A stretch of DNA of 64,000 bases. Origin: Flavobacterium defluvii (lineage in GTDB: Bacteria; Bacteroidota; Bacteroidia; Flavobacteriales; Flavobacteriaceae). Where the stretch lies: positions 1-64,000 of the forward strand of contig NZ_FQWC01000009.1 in the NCBI RefSeq assembly GCF_900129555.1. The letters are read 5' to 3'. The notes under the pieces were generated by a model, which worked only from the letters and a program-made list of their open reading frames with translations, ran no database searches and had not been told where the DNA came from. This document shows, one piece after another, positions 33,021 to 43,355 of this stretch. The position numbers were made by a program, and so were the translations under genes. The first letter of the stretch is position 1. Each line of letters begins with the position of its first letter.

Positions 33021-35948
33021 ATGACGAAATTTATAAGAATTTTAATTTTATCGATATTACTCATTTCTCCAATTTTAACTGCGCAGATAAAAAAAATTGG
33101 TGTTCCTTTTATAACAAACTATAATCCAAAATCATATAAAGCTGCCTCAGAAAACTGGGACGTTCTTCAGGATTCTAAAGGCATGATGTTTTTTGCCAAT
33201 CATTTCGGAATCATGCAGTTCGACGGCGTTCGCTGGAGCATAGTTACGCAGCCCGAAAACCGCAGTATGGTTCGCTCTCTGGCAATTGACAAAAAAGATA
33301 AAATGTATGTGGGCGCTCAGGGTGATTTTGGTTTTGTGATACAATTGCCAAACGGACAGTATCAGTATAAATCTTTGGTAAATCTAATTCCTGTTTCTGC
33401 CAGAAATTTTGGAGATGTTGTACATACTGTAATTCGAAAGGACGAAATAATTTTTTTCTCTTACGAAGCAATATTTATTTACAAAAACAATAAAATCAAG
33501 GTTTTAAAACCTAAATCTAGTTTTGATGATTTCTTAGAAGTTGATAAGGAGATTTATGTTTCGGATAATGCTAAAGGCTTATTAAAATTAAAAAATGATG
33601 CATTAACGCCTGTAATACATGGTGAGAAGCTTGCAGGAATGAAGATTAGGAAAATCTTTGAAACTCAAAACGGACTTTTGCTGCTCACACAAAAAAATGG
33701 ACTTTTTAGTTTTAAAGAAAATCTTTTGAAACCATTTTTGACGGAGGCGGATAATGTTTTAAAACAAAATCAGATCTCGGTTGCCATTCAGCTTTCTGAT
33801 GGATACATCGGGATTGGAACCAGACAATCGGGTTTGATAGTCATAGATAGTGCGGGACATTTGATTCAGCATATCAATAAACAAATGGGACTTCAGAATG
33901 ATTATGTAACGAATCTTAAGGTTGATAAAGAAGGCAGTTTATGGGTTACGCTCAAAGAAGGCATTTCGCAAATTCAGATTTCTTCGCCTTTATCGAGAAT
34001 TCTGGACACTTCAAGTTCTGAAACTAAAATATACTGCAGCCAGATTTATCAAAATAAATTATATATCGCTACAGATAATGGTTTATTCTGGATGGATTGG
34101 CTTTCTTATAAAAACGGAAAACACGAAAATGCTAATTTTCAGCACGTTTCGGGAATGTCTGAAAATGTATGGAATATTGGTGTTTTTGGAAATTCGCTTT
34201 TGGCATTTGAAAAAAACGGAATCTTTGAAGTTTCGGGTAATTCGGCAAAATTATTAGCAAAAGTTGATGGTGCGTGGAAAGGAATTCTAGTTCCTAATCA
34301 TCCTGATTTATTGCTTGTTGGCGGTTATAACGGAATGTATCTTCTCAAAAAAATAAACAATTCCTGGGTTTATCAGCATAGAATAAAAGGTTTTGAAGAA
34401 AGCAGCCGCGTTATTGAAACTGATAAAAACGGCGATTTCTGGATTGCTCATGGTTATAAAGGAATATTTAAAATTAAGCTTAATAAAACTTTTGATGCTG
34501 TTGCAGATGTTCAGTTTTATAATGATAAAAATGGTTTTCCTTCGAGCTTATTTTTGAACACTTTCAAAGTTGACAATCAGATTCTTTTTGGAACAACAAA
34601 AGGTGTTTACAAACAAGATTCGCATTCGAAGAAAATGATTCCTGAACCCATTTTTAAAAAATACCTGGGGTTGGAAAGTCATATTCGATTATTAAAACCT
34701 GATAATCAGAATAATATTTGGTACGTTTCTGGAGAAAATACCGGAAAAATGACTAAAATTTCAAACGGAAGTTTTACGGTTGAAGAACTGCCTTTTAGAA
34801 AACTTCGTTATTTATATGTTCCGGGTTTTGAAAATATTCAAACCACAACCAGCGGCGATGTATTTTTTGGTACACAGGATGGCTTAATTCATTATAATGC
34901 CATTAAAAACAAGAAATATCAAACGAAATATAAAGCGTTAATTTCAGAAGTGAAATGTATTTTTCCGAAAGACAGTTTGATATTTTCAAGCCGTTACGAT
35001 GTACTTCCGAATAAAACCAAAGAAGCCGGAGAAGAAATCTCCAGAGTTTTATCGTATTCAAATAACGCACTGCATTTTTCTTTTTCTTCTCTTTTTTATG
35101 ATGAAGCCGATGCTACAAAATATGAATATTGGTTAGAAGGTTTTGAACCCAAATGGTCGGAGTACAGCCTTCAAACAGAAAAAGAATATACGAACCTTCC
35201 TGAAAATGAATATGTTTTTCATGTAAGGGCAAAAAATATTTATGATGTGGTAAGTGAAGAAGCTGTTTTTCGTTTTGAAATTCTTCCGCCTTGGTACAGA
35301 ACTATTTGGGCTTATGTTTTGTATTTTATTCTATATAGTGTGGTGATTTATTTGATTATAAAATATCAGAAATCTGTCGCGGAACGTGATCGCCAGCAAT
35401 TGATTTTAAATCAGGAAAAAGAATTGCTTCGCAGCCGTGCTGAACTAAATGAGCAAAGGCTGACTTTGGAACAGGAAAATATGGCAATTGTTCGGGAAAA
35501 TCTTGAAACAACCATCAATCTCAAAAATGCTAAAGTGGCTTCGAGTACCGTAAACCTTATTCATTTAAATGAAATCCTGCTTTCTATAAAAGAATTGATT
35601 AGTCAGATTGATAAGAAAAATGATCCTAATGTGAACTTTAGTTTATTAACGAAAATAAACAAACTGATCGATCATGAATTGCAGGGCGACAAACAATGGA
35701 ATGAGTTTGAAGAAATCTTTAATCAGCTTCATGATAATTTCATGCAGAGACTCAAACAAAGCTATCCGGTATTGACTCCAAGAGATATGCGTTTGTGTGC
35801 TTATCTGCGAATGAACTTTAATACAAAAGAAATTGCGCCGCTTTTAGGAATTTCTGTTCGGGGAGTTGAAGATACTCGATACAGAATTCGAAAAAAATTA
35901 CAGCTTCCTTCTGACGCAAATATCACAGAATTCATTCTGAATTTCTAG
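33021..35948 (+). CDS. Membrane-spanning propeller/Y_Y_Y regulator with LuxR-type HTH
   Basis: The 975-aa protein has a signal peptide (ends LTAQ), propeller-type repeats (SKGMMFFANHFGIMQFDG, KEGSLWVTLKEGISQI, NGDFWIAHGYKGIFKI), a Y_Y_Y domain (about 690-755, WSEYSLQTEKEYTNLPENEY), one membrane helix (about 763-785), a coiled coil, and a C-terminal HTH (LTPRDMRLCAYLRMNFNTKEIAPLLGISVRGVEDTRYRIR, split over 918-960). It lacks kinase and receiver domains. The arrangement resembles one-component glycan sensors of Bacteroidota that bind oligosaccharide outside and DNA inside. It stands just before the four secreted wall-degrading enzymes, so control of those genes is inferred. Confidence 0.9.
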   Translation: MTKFIRILILSILLISPILTAQIKKIGVPFITNYNPKSYKAASENWDVLQDSKGMMFFANHFGIMQFDGVRWSIVTQPENRSMVRSLAIDKKDKMYVGAQGDFGFVIQLPNGQYQYKSLVNLIPVSARNFGDVVHTVIRKDEIIFFSYEAIFIYKNNKIKVLKPKSSFDDFLEVDKEIYVSDNAKGLLKLKNDALTPVIHGEKLAGMKIRKIFETQNGLLLLTQKNGLFSFKENLLKPFLTEADNVLKQNQISVAIQLSDGYIGIGTRQSGLIVIDSAGHLIQHINKQMGLQNDYVTNLKVDKEGSLWVTLKEGISQIQISSPLSRILDTSSSETKIYCSQIYQNKLYIATDNGLFWMDWLSYKNGKHENANFQHVSGMSENVWNIGVFGNSLLAFEKNGIFEVSGNSAKLLAKVDGAWKGILVPNHPDLLLVGGYNGMYLLKKINNSWVYQHRIKGFEESSRVIETDKNGDFWIAHGYKGIFKIKLNKTFDAVADVQFYNDKNGFPSSLFLNTFKVDNQILFGTTKGVYKQDSHSKKMIPEPIFKKYLGLESHIRLLKPDNQNNIWYVSGENTGKMTKISNGSFTVEELPFRKLRYLYVPGFENIQTTTSGDVFFGTQDGLIHYNAIKNKKYQTKYKALISEVKCIFPKDSLIFSSRYDVLPNKTKEAGEEISRVLSYSNNALHFSFSSLFYDEADATKYEYWLEGFEPKWSEYSLQTEKEYTNLPENEYVFHVRAKNIYDVVSEEAVFRFEILPPWYRTIWAYVLYFILYSVVIYLIIKYQKSVAERDRQQLILNQEKELLRSRAELNEQRLTLEQENMAIVRENLETTINLKNAKVASSTVNLIHLNEILLSIKELISQIDKKNDPNVNFSLLTKINKLIDHELQGDKQWNEFEEIFNQLHDNFMQRLKQSYPVLTPRDMRLCAYLRMNFNTKEIAPLLGISVRGVEDTRYRIRKKLQLPSDANITEFILNF

Positions 35949-35956
35949 ATTATTTA

Positions 35957-36091
35957 AACACATAGAAACATAGTTTTACTTTGTCTAAAAAAGGCGTTTC
36001 ATTTTTTTAAACAAACATAGCTATGTGTGAAAGCTAGCTTTTTTTATAATATTAAAATAAGAAGCAAAAAAAATCTATGTTTCTATGTATT
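35957..36091. repeat. Palindrome-ended intergenic element, copy 4 (135 bp)
   Basis: AACACATAGAAACATAG begins it; the far end TCTATGTTTCTATGTATT has one mismatch in the terminal palindrome. The core has AAAGGCGTTTCAT and CATAGCTATGTGTG. It begins 9 bp after the regulator's stop codon. Confidence 0.82.
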
Positions 36092-36336
36092 TAAATTTTT
36101 CACACATTTTTAAATCATTGCTTTTACAAATTTCTTCTCGTCAGTAAAATCCTAAGTAGTTTTACGTCTTTTTTATGCATTTTTTTGCGACCACCGTAGT
36201 CAAACCGTACCCAAAAATGTAAGTCTAGCCTGATTTATTTGTTAATATTGTCGGATTATTATTAAAATAATAACCTGTTTACTGCAGAACAGGTTTTATT
36301 GTGGTAATAAACTTTACTAACAAAAAACTAAAAAAA
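36092..36336 (+). promoter_or_regulatory. Leader region of the GH16 gene with a hairpin
   Basis: No ORF is seen. AACCTGTT (36272-36279) pairs with AACAGGTT (36288-36295) around TACTGCAG, which is only 42 bp before the ATG; it could be an operator or an mRNA hairpin. I see no exact TAnnTTTG box with a matching -33 element here. Confidence 0.4.
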
Positions 36337-39300
36337 ATGAATCAAAATGACTCTTTTTTCGGCCGACCACCGAAAGACAATTTCTATTATTTTAAACAAT
36401 TTTTGGCTGTAGCAATATTTGTGCTGCTTCCATTTTTTAAAGTTCAGGCGCAATGCAAAACATTGGTTTGGTCTGATGAATTTAATGGTACTACAGTCGA
36501 CCTAACCAAATGGCAGAGTATTTCAGGAAATGGCTGTCCTTCACTTTGCGGATTCGGAAATGCTGAGGCTCAGCGTTACGATCCAAATCAGGCGACAATT
36601 GTAAAAGAAGGAACAAACAGTTACTTAAACATTGAGGCAAAATATCAGCCGAGCGGCTCATTTCCGGATCAGCCTTATGCTTCTTCAAAATTAACTACAG
36701 AAGGAAAGTATTCACTTAAATATGGTAGAGTAGAAGCCCGTATGAAATTATCAAACGGGCAGGGTGCATGGCCGGCTTTCTGGATGCTTCCCGTTAACGG
36801 AAACTGGCCTTATACAGGTGAAATCGATATTATGGAAGCCAAACACAGAAATCCACAATCTGTAGACGGAACGATCCATTATGACGGAAACGGATATCAT
36901 TTTACAGGCAGAAGTTATAGCTCTCCAACCGATTTATCTTCTGATTTTCATGTTTACGCGGTAGAATGGGGACCAAATTTCATTAAATGGTATGTTGATG
37001 ATGTTTTATTTCACACCGCAACTCCAAATACTACCGTAAATGGCGGATGGCCTTTTAACGATAGTCAGTTTTATATCATTTTAAATCTGGCTGTTGGTAG
37101 CGCAGGAACGCCATATACAAGTGTAAATGGAGCAGGAGTAGCACCAGTTCCGGGAGATTTTCCGGCTAAATTACAGGTAGATTACGTTCGTGTTTATGAC
37201 GGAAGTTATAAATATGCTGTTGCCGGTGATACAAAAGTATATCAAAACGAAACAGGTAAAACCTATTCTATAAGCGCAATTGCAGGAGCGACTTATAACT
37301 GGACAGTTCCTTCGGGAGCGACAATTACGGCGGGACAGGGAACAAATGCTGTAACAGTAAATTGGGGAACTACAGGCGGAGATGTTTCGGTAACGGCAAC
37401 AACTTCTGGCTGTACGGCAAATACTTATAAATTGGCTGTTGCAACTGAGGCTGCAATTCCGGTAGAGAAAATTCAGGAAGATTTTCAAACCAACAGAAAC
37501 GTTGTTTACGGAAACAAAACAGGAGTTTTGACAGAAGCAATTGCAAATCCTTCTGCAACAGGAATTAATACTTCGGCTTTGGTTGGAAGATATGTTCGTA
37601 ATTCTTCTGAATTATACGATGTTTTCAATATTAAAAATATCGTAATCAGTAATGCAAATGATTATGTGTCAGGAAGAAAAAGAATCTCTTTTGATTTATA
37701 TACTTCGGCACCGGTTGGAACAAAAATTTCTATGCAGTTAGAAAATAGCAATGTTACAACGGCAACTAATTATCCGTCAGGAAGACATAGCGGTTACAAA
37801 GCGATTACAACAGTTCAAAATAAATGGGAAACGATAGAATTTGAATTTGAAAAAATTATCGATCCAAACACAAGTGCTTTGACGATTAATAATGTAGTTT
37901 TCCTTTTTGAATCAAATTCAAACTCTGGAGCAACATATTATTTTGATAATTTGTTGACAAGAGCTACTCCGGAAAAACCAATTGTTGCCACAGATGTATT
38001 GCAGAACTATGACGGCATCAATAAAATTATAAAAGGAACTACAACAGGAACTTATACTGTTGTAGCAAATCCGGGTTCAAATTCAGTTAACTCGTCTGCT
38101 AATGTGGCGAGATACGTTAGAAATGTAACCGAACAATACGACGTACTTTTCTTTAATACACAAACTTCAATCGAAGATGCTGGTTTATTTAAAAACCAAA
38201 CCAATAAAATCATGATTGATGTATATACAACGGCTCCGGTTGGAACGGTTGTAAGTATGAATTTTGAAAATAGCGCAACTTCGCTTCCTGCAAATTATCC
38301 AACGGGAAGAAATAGTAATTATGTAGCGATTACAACGAAACAAAATCAATGGGAAACGCTGACATTCTACTACAATTCAAGTCCAGATGCAGGAACTTCA
38401 AACCTGGCAATTAACCAAATGGTTCTTTTGTTTAATTCTGGTTCTTACACGAGCGATACGTATTATATTGATAACATCAGAATTGGTGCCACTAAACTTC
38501 CGGATACTTACACACCTGGAGTAGTTTACGAAGATTACCAAAATACACATAATATTACATTTAGAGACGCTATCGGAACGTATACAGCAAACGTAGCAAA
38601 TCCAAGTGCGACAGGAATTAATACTTCTTCAAACGTTGGAAGATACGTTCGTAAGTCAACAGAATTGTATGATAATTTCTCTTTCAATACAACTTTAACC
38701 AACATTGGAGATTTTAAAGCGGGAACTAAAAAATTCGCTATGGATGTTTATACATCAGCTCCGGTTGGATCGATCATTTCATGGCAGGCAGAAAGCAGTG
38801 CTTCAGTTCCGTCAAATTATCCTGTTGGAAGACACAGTATTTATCAGGGAGTTGTAAAACAAACGAATACTTGGCATACGGTAACATTTACATACGTAAG
38901 CACGCCAGATGCATCTACTGCAGATAACGAAGTAAACCGTTTTGTTTTCTTATACGAGCCGGGAACAAATTCTGCAAACACATATTATTTTGATAATTTA
39001 AGAGCTTTAAATTTAGTTTCTACAGAAACTCCGGCAGGATTACCTTCCCCTTGGGTGAGTACAGATTTAGGAGCGGTAACGCCAGCAGGAGAAGCTGCAC
39101 ATTCTAGCGGAACTTTTACTATTAAAGGTTCAGGAACTGATATTTGGGAAACAAGTGATCAGTTTCAATTTGTAAATCAATCGATTACTGGCGATGCTGA
39201 AATTATTGCCAAAGTAAATTCGCTTACAAATACTAATACGTACGCAAAAGCGGGAGTTATGTTTAGAGAAACGCTTACGCCAACTTCGAAACACGCTATG

Positions 39301-40293
39301 ACAGATGTTACGCCAGCTGCAGGAGTTGAATTTTTATCAAGAAATACTACTTCCGGGGTAACGGTTGCAGATGTTGCTGCGGGAACTGCACCAAAATGGG
39401 TTCGTGTGGTACGTTCAGGAAATGTATTTACTTCTTATACATCTGATAATGGAACAACGTGGACACAGCTTGGAACTCCAAAAACAATTACAATGGCCAA
39501 TACCATTTATGTTGGAATGGCAGTTACATCTCACGCAAACGGAACTTTAGGAACGGGAGTTTTCAGCGATGTTATTGTTAGAAATATTACACCAAATCCT
39601 AATGTGAATTTAGCTTTATCGAAAACAGCAACAGCTTCTACAGAAGAAAATGCAACGCTTTCTGCTAATAAAGCAACTGATGGAGACGGAACAGTTTCAA
39701 GATGGGCGAGTTCTTTTGCAAATGCTACAGAATGGATTTATGTTGATTTAGGAAGTAACTATAACCTTAATCGTGTAGTATTGAAATGGGAAGCGGCTTA
39801 TGCAACGCAATACAAAGTACAGCTTTCTACAGATAATGTTTTCACAGAAAATGAAACTATCAACACGCAAACAGCAAGCGACGGAGGAACTGATGATTTA
39901 ACCGTTAGCGGAACAGGAAGATACCTTAGAATCTTGTGTACAGCAAAAGCTTTGGCTCCTTACGGATATTCATTGTATGAAATTGAAGCTTACGGATCTG
40001 CATCTGCGGCTAAAAAAGCCAATGTTATAGTGGAAGAAAGTAAACCGGAAACTGCTGTTTTTGCAATCTATCCAAATCCGGCAAGCGACTACATTCAAGT
40101 TTCCATTCCAGAAAATTTAGACAACAAAATCATTACGATTTATGACAATTCAGGATCGTTGATTCTTCAGAATAATTTGGAAAAAGAAGCTAATGAAAGT
40201 GTAATTGATTTGAGCAGACTGAGAAAAGGAATTTACATTCTGAATTTCAAATCAGATCAAAAAAGCTGGACTAAAAAGCTAATAAAGAAATAA
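36337..40293 (+). CDS. GH16 beta-glucanase (laminarinase type), multimodular, T9SS-exported
   Basis: This predicted endo-beta-1,3(4)-glucanase has 1318 aa. The catalytic GH16 domain (about 38-290) carries GEIDIMEA with nucleophile E162, D164 and acid/base E167, and AWPAFWMLP. A PKD-like domain (about 292-370) follows, then three copies of a roughly 175-residue beta-sandwich (about 380-550, 553-725, 727-900; shared GRYVR, APVG, YPxGRHS and YYFDN motifs), a DUF1349-like domain (about 902-1088), a discoidin/F5-8C domain (about 1090-1225) and a T9SS type A tail (IYPNPASDYIQV to the C-terminal KKLIKK). The ATG at 36337 was preferred over GTG at 36301. It heads a four-gene set of secreted wall-degrading enzymes. 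Confidence 0.92.
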   Translation: MNQNDSFFGRPPKDNFYYFKQFLAVAIFVLLPFFKVQAQCKTLVWSDEFNGTTVDLTKWQSISGNGCPSLCGFGNAEAQRYDPNQATIVKEGTNSYLNIEAKYQPSGSFPDQPYASSKLTTEGKYSLKYGRVEARMKLSNGQGAWPAFWMLPVNGNWPYTGEIDIMEAKHRNPQSVDGTIHYDGNGYHFTGRSYSSPTDLSSDFHVYAVEWGPNFIKWYVDDVLFHTATPNTTVNGGWPFNDSQFYIILNLAVGSAGTPYTSVNGAGVAPVPGDFPAKLQVDYVRVYDGSYKYAVAGDTKVYQNETGKTYSISAIAGATYNWTVPSGATITAGQGTNAVTVNWGTTGGDVSVTATTSGCTANTYKLAVATEAAIPVEKIQEDFQTNRNVVYGNKTGVLTEAIANPSATGINTSALVGRYVRNSSELYDVFNIKNIVISNANDYVSGRKRISFDLYTSAPVGTKISMQLENSNVTTATNYPSGRHSGYKAITTVQNKWETIEFEFEKIIDPNTSALTINNVVFLFESNSNSGATYYFDNLLTRATPEKPIVATDVLQNYDGINKIIKGTTTGTYTVVANPGSNSVNSSANVARYVRNVTEQYDVLFFNTQTSIEDAGLFKNQTNKIMIDVYTTAPVGTVVSMNFENSATSLPANYPTGRNSNYVAITTKQNQWETLTFYYNSSPDAGTSNLAINQMVLLFNSGSYTSDTYYIDNIRIGATKLPDTYTPGVVYEDYQNTHNITFRDAIGTYTANVANPSATGINTSSNVGRYVRKSTELYDNFSFNTTLTNIGDFKAGTKKFAMDVYTSAPVGSIISWQAESSASVPSNYPVGRHSIYQGVVKQTNTWHTVTFTYVSTPDASTADNEVNRFVFLYEPGTNSANTYYFDNLRALNLVSTETPAGLPSPWVSTDLGAVTPAGEAAHSSGTFTIKGSGTDIWETSDQFQFVNQSITGDAEIIAKVNSLTNTNTYAKAGVMFRETLTPTSKHAMTDVTPAAGVEFLSRNTTSGVTVADVAAGTAPKWVRVVRSGNVFTSYTSDNGTTWTQLGTPKTITMANTIYVGMAVTSHANGTLGTGVFSDVIVRNITPNPNVNLALSKTATASTEENATLSANKATDGDGTVSRWASSFANATEWIYVDLGSNYNLNRVVLKWEAAYATQYKVQLSTDNVFTENETINTQTASDGGTDDLTVSGTGRYLRILCTAKALAPYGYSLYEIEAYGSASAAKKANVIVEESKPETAVFAIYPNPASDYIQVSIPENLDNKIITIYDNSGSLILQNNLEKEANESVIDLSRLRKGIYILNFKSDQKSWTKKLIKK

Positions 40294-40299
40294 TTAAAA

Positions 40300-40394
40300 A
40301 TCCGTTGGGTGTAATTCGTTTTAAAAATAACCCCCTTATCAAAAAGCTGGAATTAAATTTAATAGGATAGCACCGAGAATTACGCCTGACGGAT
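40300..40394. repeat. Inverted repeat between GH16 and GH64 genes
   Basis: ATCCGTTGGGTGTAATTC (40300-40317) and GAATTACGCCTGACGGAT (40377-40394) match in 15 of 18 positions, with G-U pairs possible at the others. It could form an intercistronic hairpin. Confidence 0.6.
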
Positions 40395-40462
40395 AATAAA
40401 ACCATTGTTTGAAGATGACTTTGGTTTAAAATCTATTTATGTAACCCCACAATTATTTAAAT

Positions 40463-43114
40463 ATGAAAAGCAATAAACTTCAAAGATTTTCAATTTTGAC
40501 AACACTTTTTCTGGTGTTTTCAACTTTAATGTATGGGCAGGGACCTGTTCCTTTTACCATTAGTAATAATTCAACTTTTGCCGACAGCGATTTATATGTT
40601 GCCATTGTTGGTATCGATTATACAACTGGAAACCATGTTTGGGTAAATGCCAAAACGAGTCAGGTTTTACCAATGAGTGCTTCTTACAACACGGTTACAG
40701 GACCAACTTACGGCGGAAATACAGGACCGGGACAAAACTCAAAATATGCGGCGTGTTTTACAAAGCTGAGCGAAATTCCAAATAAAACTTTCACTTTGCC
40801 ATTAATTGCAGGATGCCGAGTTTTTATTTCTAAAGGTTCGCAGTTGTATTTTTACTTTTTTGGTGCGAGCGGCGCTCCGTCGGGATATGCATCTCCAAAT
40901 CCGCAAAACGCAACCGATCCGAATCAGGGAATTTTATATGAAATGATCGAATTGACTAATAATCAATATGGTTTCTTCGGAAATCCAACACGTGTAGATT
41001 CCTATAAATATCCAATGGGATTGGAATTATTTGGAGCAAATGGTTACCAAAAAAGAGTTGGAGACTTAAAAAAACATGCTGATATCGTTGCGGCTTTTAA
41101 AGCGAATGTTCCGGCAGAATTTCAAGGTTGTGTAAACGATGCAACGGGCGAAATTACAGCTCCGTCTAAAACTCCGGCTTATGCACCAGGAGGACCATAC
41201 GAAAACTACTTAAAATCATATATCGACGCGATTTGGAACAAATACAAAAATGAAGATTTAATATTTTATGCCGGAGACGCAGGCGTTTTTAAAGGAAGAG
41301 TTATTGGCGAGCAGCTAGAAATGGTTGGACAATCTGGAGGATTTGTTGGACGTACAGGAAGAGTTCAATACAGACCAAGTACTCAGGAAGCTCTTGAAGG
41401 AAAAGGTGTTCTGGACAGAAGATTGGTGGATGGAGATTTAGATCTTGTAATTCAGGCTCAATTAACAGCGGCAATTAACCGACATGTTGTAAATGTTACA
41501 ACAGCAAATCCGGGACAGCAAAACTGGTACGACGCATCAAAATATTATCAGGTAAACCCAACTAACCATTATTCTAAATTCTGGCATTTACCGGGAATTA
41601 ATGTTGATAATCTGGCTTACGGTTTTGCTTATGATGATGTTGCAGATCAGTCGCCATCGCTTCATTCGCCGCAGCCAACAAAAGTTATCGCTACTTTTGG
41701 AGGTTATGCAGGATTAGTTCCTTCAGTTCCGGCTTCGACAGATGTAATTACGGTTTATAAAGATTGTAACTACACAGGTTTCTCTGGCGGATTAACAATC
41801 GGAGATTACAATTTAGCGCGTTTAAATTCTTTAGGAGTTCTTAATGATGATATTTCTTCATTAAAAGTTGCGCAAGGTTATAAAGCAATTTTATACATGG
41901 ATGATAATTTTACAGGAACTTCAACTGTAATTACTTCGGATACTTCTTGTTTGAATGCAACGTGGAATGACAAAGTAACTTCTATAAAAATTCTTCCTAA
42001 CGGTGTTACCACTTTGGGTAACCAGACTTTCTTCCTTCAAAACAGAAACAGTAATTTGTACATGGATGTTTGGAATGCGAGCATGTCAAACGGTGCCGGA
42101 ATCAATCAAGGTGCTTTAACTTCTGGAAACAACCAGAAATTTACTTTCACGCATTTAGGCGACGGAATGTACAAAATCATAGTCAACCACAGTGGTATGT
42201 CTATGGATATTAATAATTTCAATAAAGCAAATGGTGCACGTGTAGAGCAATATCCGTACAATGCGACAACCAATCAGCAGTTTATTTTGGTAGATGCAGG
42301 AAGCGGATTTTATAAAATTGTTGCCCGTCACAGCGGAAGAATTGTTGAAGTAGCAGGAGCAAGTACAGCTTCGGGAGCAATTGTGCAGCAATGGGATAAC
42401 AATAATCAAACTTGCGGACAATGGAAATTAGTTCCGGCAACAACTTCTCAAACTTCAGTTTTAATTCAGGCAGAAGATTATTCAGCAATGAGCGGCATTC
42501 AGGTTGAAGCTACCACAGATACAGGCGGAGGATCAAACGTAGGTTATACAGAAACTGGTGACTGGTTAGCATACAACAGTATCAATTTCCCAACAACAGG
42601 TTCTTATTTAATTGAATACAGAGTGGCAAGTGCAGTTACTGGGGGAAGATTATCATCTGATCTAAATGCAGGAGCAATTGTTTTAGGAAATGTTGATATT
42701 CCAAACACGGGCGGATGGCAAAACTGGCAGACCGTTTCTCAAACGGTAAATGTAAATGCCGGAACATATAATTTCGGAATCTACATTCAAAATACAGGAA
42801 TGAATATCAACTGGATTAAAATTACTAAAGTTGGTGCGGGTGCTGCTGCAAAAACAGCTTCAGTTCAGCCAGCAGAAGAACCAGCTGAAATTGCTTTAAA
42901 TGTTTATCCAAGTCCGGTTGAAAACACACTTTATGTAACGACAGATCTTTCTGGTGGAAGCGTAAAAATTGTCGATTCACAAACAGGATCTACTGTAGCC
43001 TCTCAAAAAATCAGCAATAATAGTTTTGATGTTTCGCATTTGAGACAAGGAATCTATTTTATTGTTTTTGAAAAAGATGGCAAACAAACGATCAAGCGTT
43101 TCATAAAGAAATAA
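40463..43114 (+). CDS. GH64 beta-1,3-glucanase with crystallin, ricin and CBM6 modules, T9SS-exported
   Basis: GH64 enzymes cut beta-1,3-glucan, classically from fungal walls. The catalytic domain (about 25-415) shows the thaumatin-like start VPFTISNNSTFADSDLYVAI, SQLYFYFFGASG, YEMIELTNN and FNSWHLPGIN-like KFWHLPGINVDNLAYGFAYDD. It is followed by a beta/gamma-crystallin-like domain (about 425-515, VYKDCNYTGFSGGL), a ricin-type lectin/CBM13 domain (about 517-660), a CBM6 (about 667-791, QAEDYSAMSG) and a T9SS tail (about 810-883). Everything from the crystallin-like domain on is nearly the same as in the protease at 45135-48002. Signal peptide ends MYGQ. Confidence 0.92.
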   Translation: MKSNKLQRFSILTTLFLVFSTLMYGQGPVPFTISNNSTFADSDLYVAIVGIDYTTGNHVWVNAKTSQVLPMSASYNTVTGPTYGGNTGPGQNSKYAACFTKLSEIPNKTFTLPLIAGCRVFISKGSQLYFYFFGASGAPSGYASPNPQNATDPNQGILYEMIELTNNQYGFFGNPTRVDSYKYPMGLELFGANGYQKRVGDLKKHADIVAAFKANVPAEFQGCVNDATGEITAPSKTPAYAPGGPYENYLKSYIDAIWNKYKNEDLIFYAGDAGVFKGRVIGEQLEMVGQSGGFVGRTGRVQYRPSTQEALEGKGVLDRRLVDGDLDLVIQAQLTAAINRHVVNVTTANPGQQNWYDASKYYQVNPTNHYSKFWHLPGINVDNLAYGFAYDDVADQSPSLHSPQPTKVIATFGGYAGLVPSVPASTDVITVYKDCNYTGFSGGLTIGDYNLARLNSLGVLNDDISSLKVAQGYKAILYMDDNFTGTSTVITSDTSCLNATWNDKVTSIKILPNGVTTLGNQTFFLQNRNSNLYMDVWNASMSNGAGINQGALTSGNNQKFTFTHLGDGMYKIIVNHSGMSMDINNFNKANGARVEQYPYNATTNQQFILVDAGSGFYKIVARHSGRIVEVAGASTASGAIVQQWDNNNQTCGQWKLVPATTSQTSVLIQAEDYSAMSGIQVEATTDTGGGSNVGYTETGDWLAYNSINFPTTGSYLIEYRVASAVTGGRLSSDLNAGAIVLGNVDIPNTGGWQNWQTVSQTVNVNAGTYNFGIYIQNTGMNINWIKITKVGAGAAAKTASVQPAEEPAEIALNVYPSPVENTLYVTTDLSGGSVKIVDSQTGSTVASQKISNNSFDVSHLRQGIYFIVFEKDGKQTIKRFIKK

Positions 43115-43290
43115 TTTTAGATTTCAGATTTTAGATTTTAGATTTTAGATTAAAATGAACCATAACTTCAAGTAAATCTGCAATTTCAGGCTTTAGATTT
43201 TAGATAATAATTTAGGCAGTGTTAGTTCTGCAAAATTAGATCGCATAGACAGTCAAATCTAAAATCTAAAGTCTGAAATCTAAAGTCAAA
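43115..43290. repeat. Inverted ATTTTAGATTT / AAATCTAAAAT repeats
   Basis: Tandem ATTTTAG units right after the GH64 stop face complementary AAATCTAAAATCTAAAG words about 130 bp on. It can fold as a long AT-rich hairpin between GH64 and GH18. Confidence 0.55.
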
Positions 43291-43355
43291 AAAAAATATA
43301 ACTCAAGAACCGTCCCCAATATTTACGAGTTTATTAATCTATTAAAACAATTATT

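Noticed and set aside
36301..36336. GTG start for the GH16 gene 12 codons upstream
   Set aside because: The ATG at 36337 follows an A-rich stretch, and the added residues are not part of a signal peptide.
42155..42421. 88-residue minus-strand ORF, similar to another at 47052-47318
   Set aside because: Both are antisense to the duplicated ricin-type domain, so their similarity follows from the copied coding sequence. No promoter, signal or family was seen.
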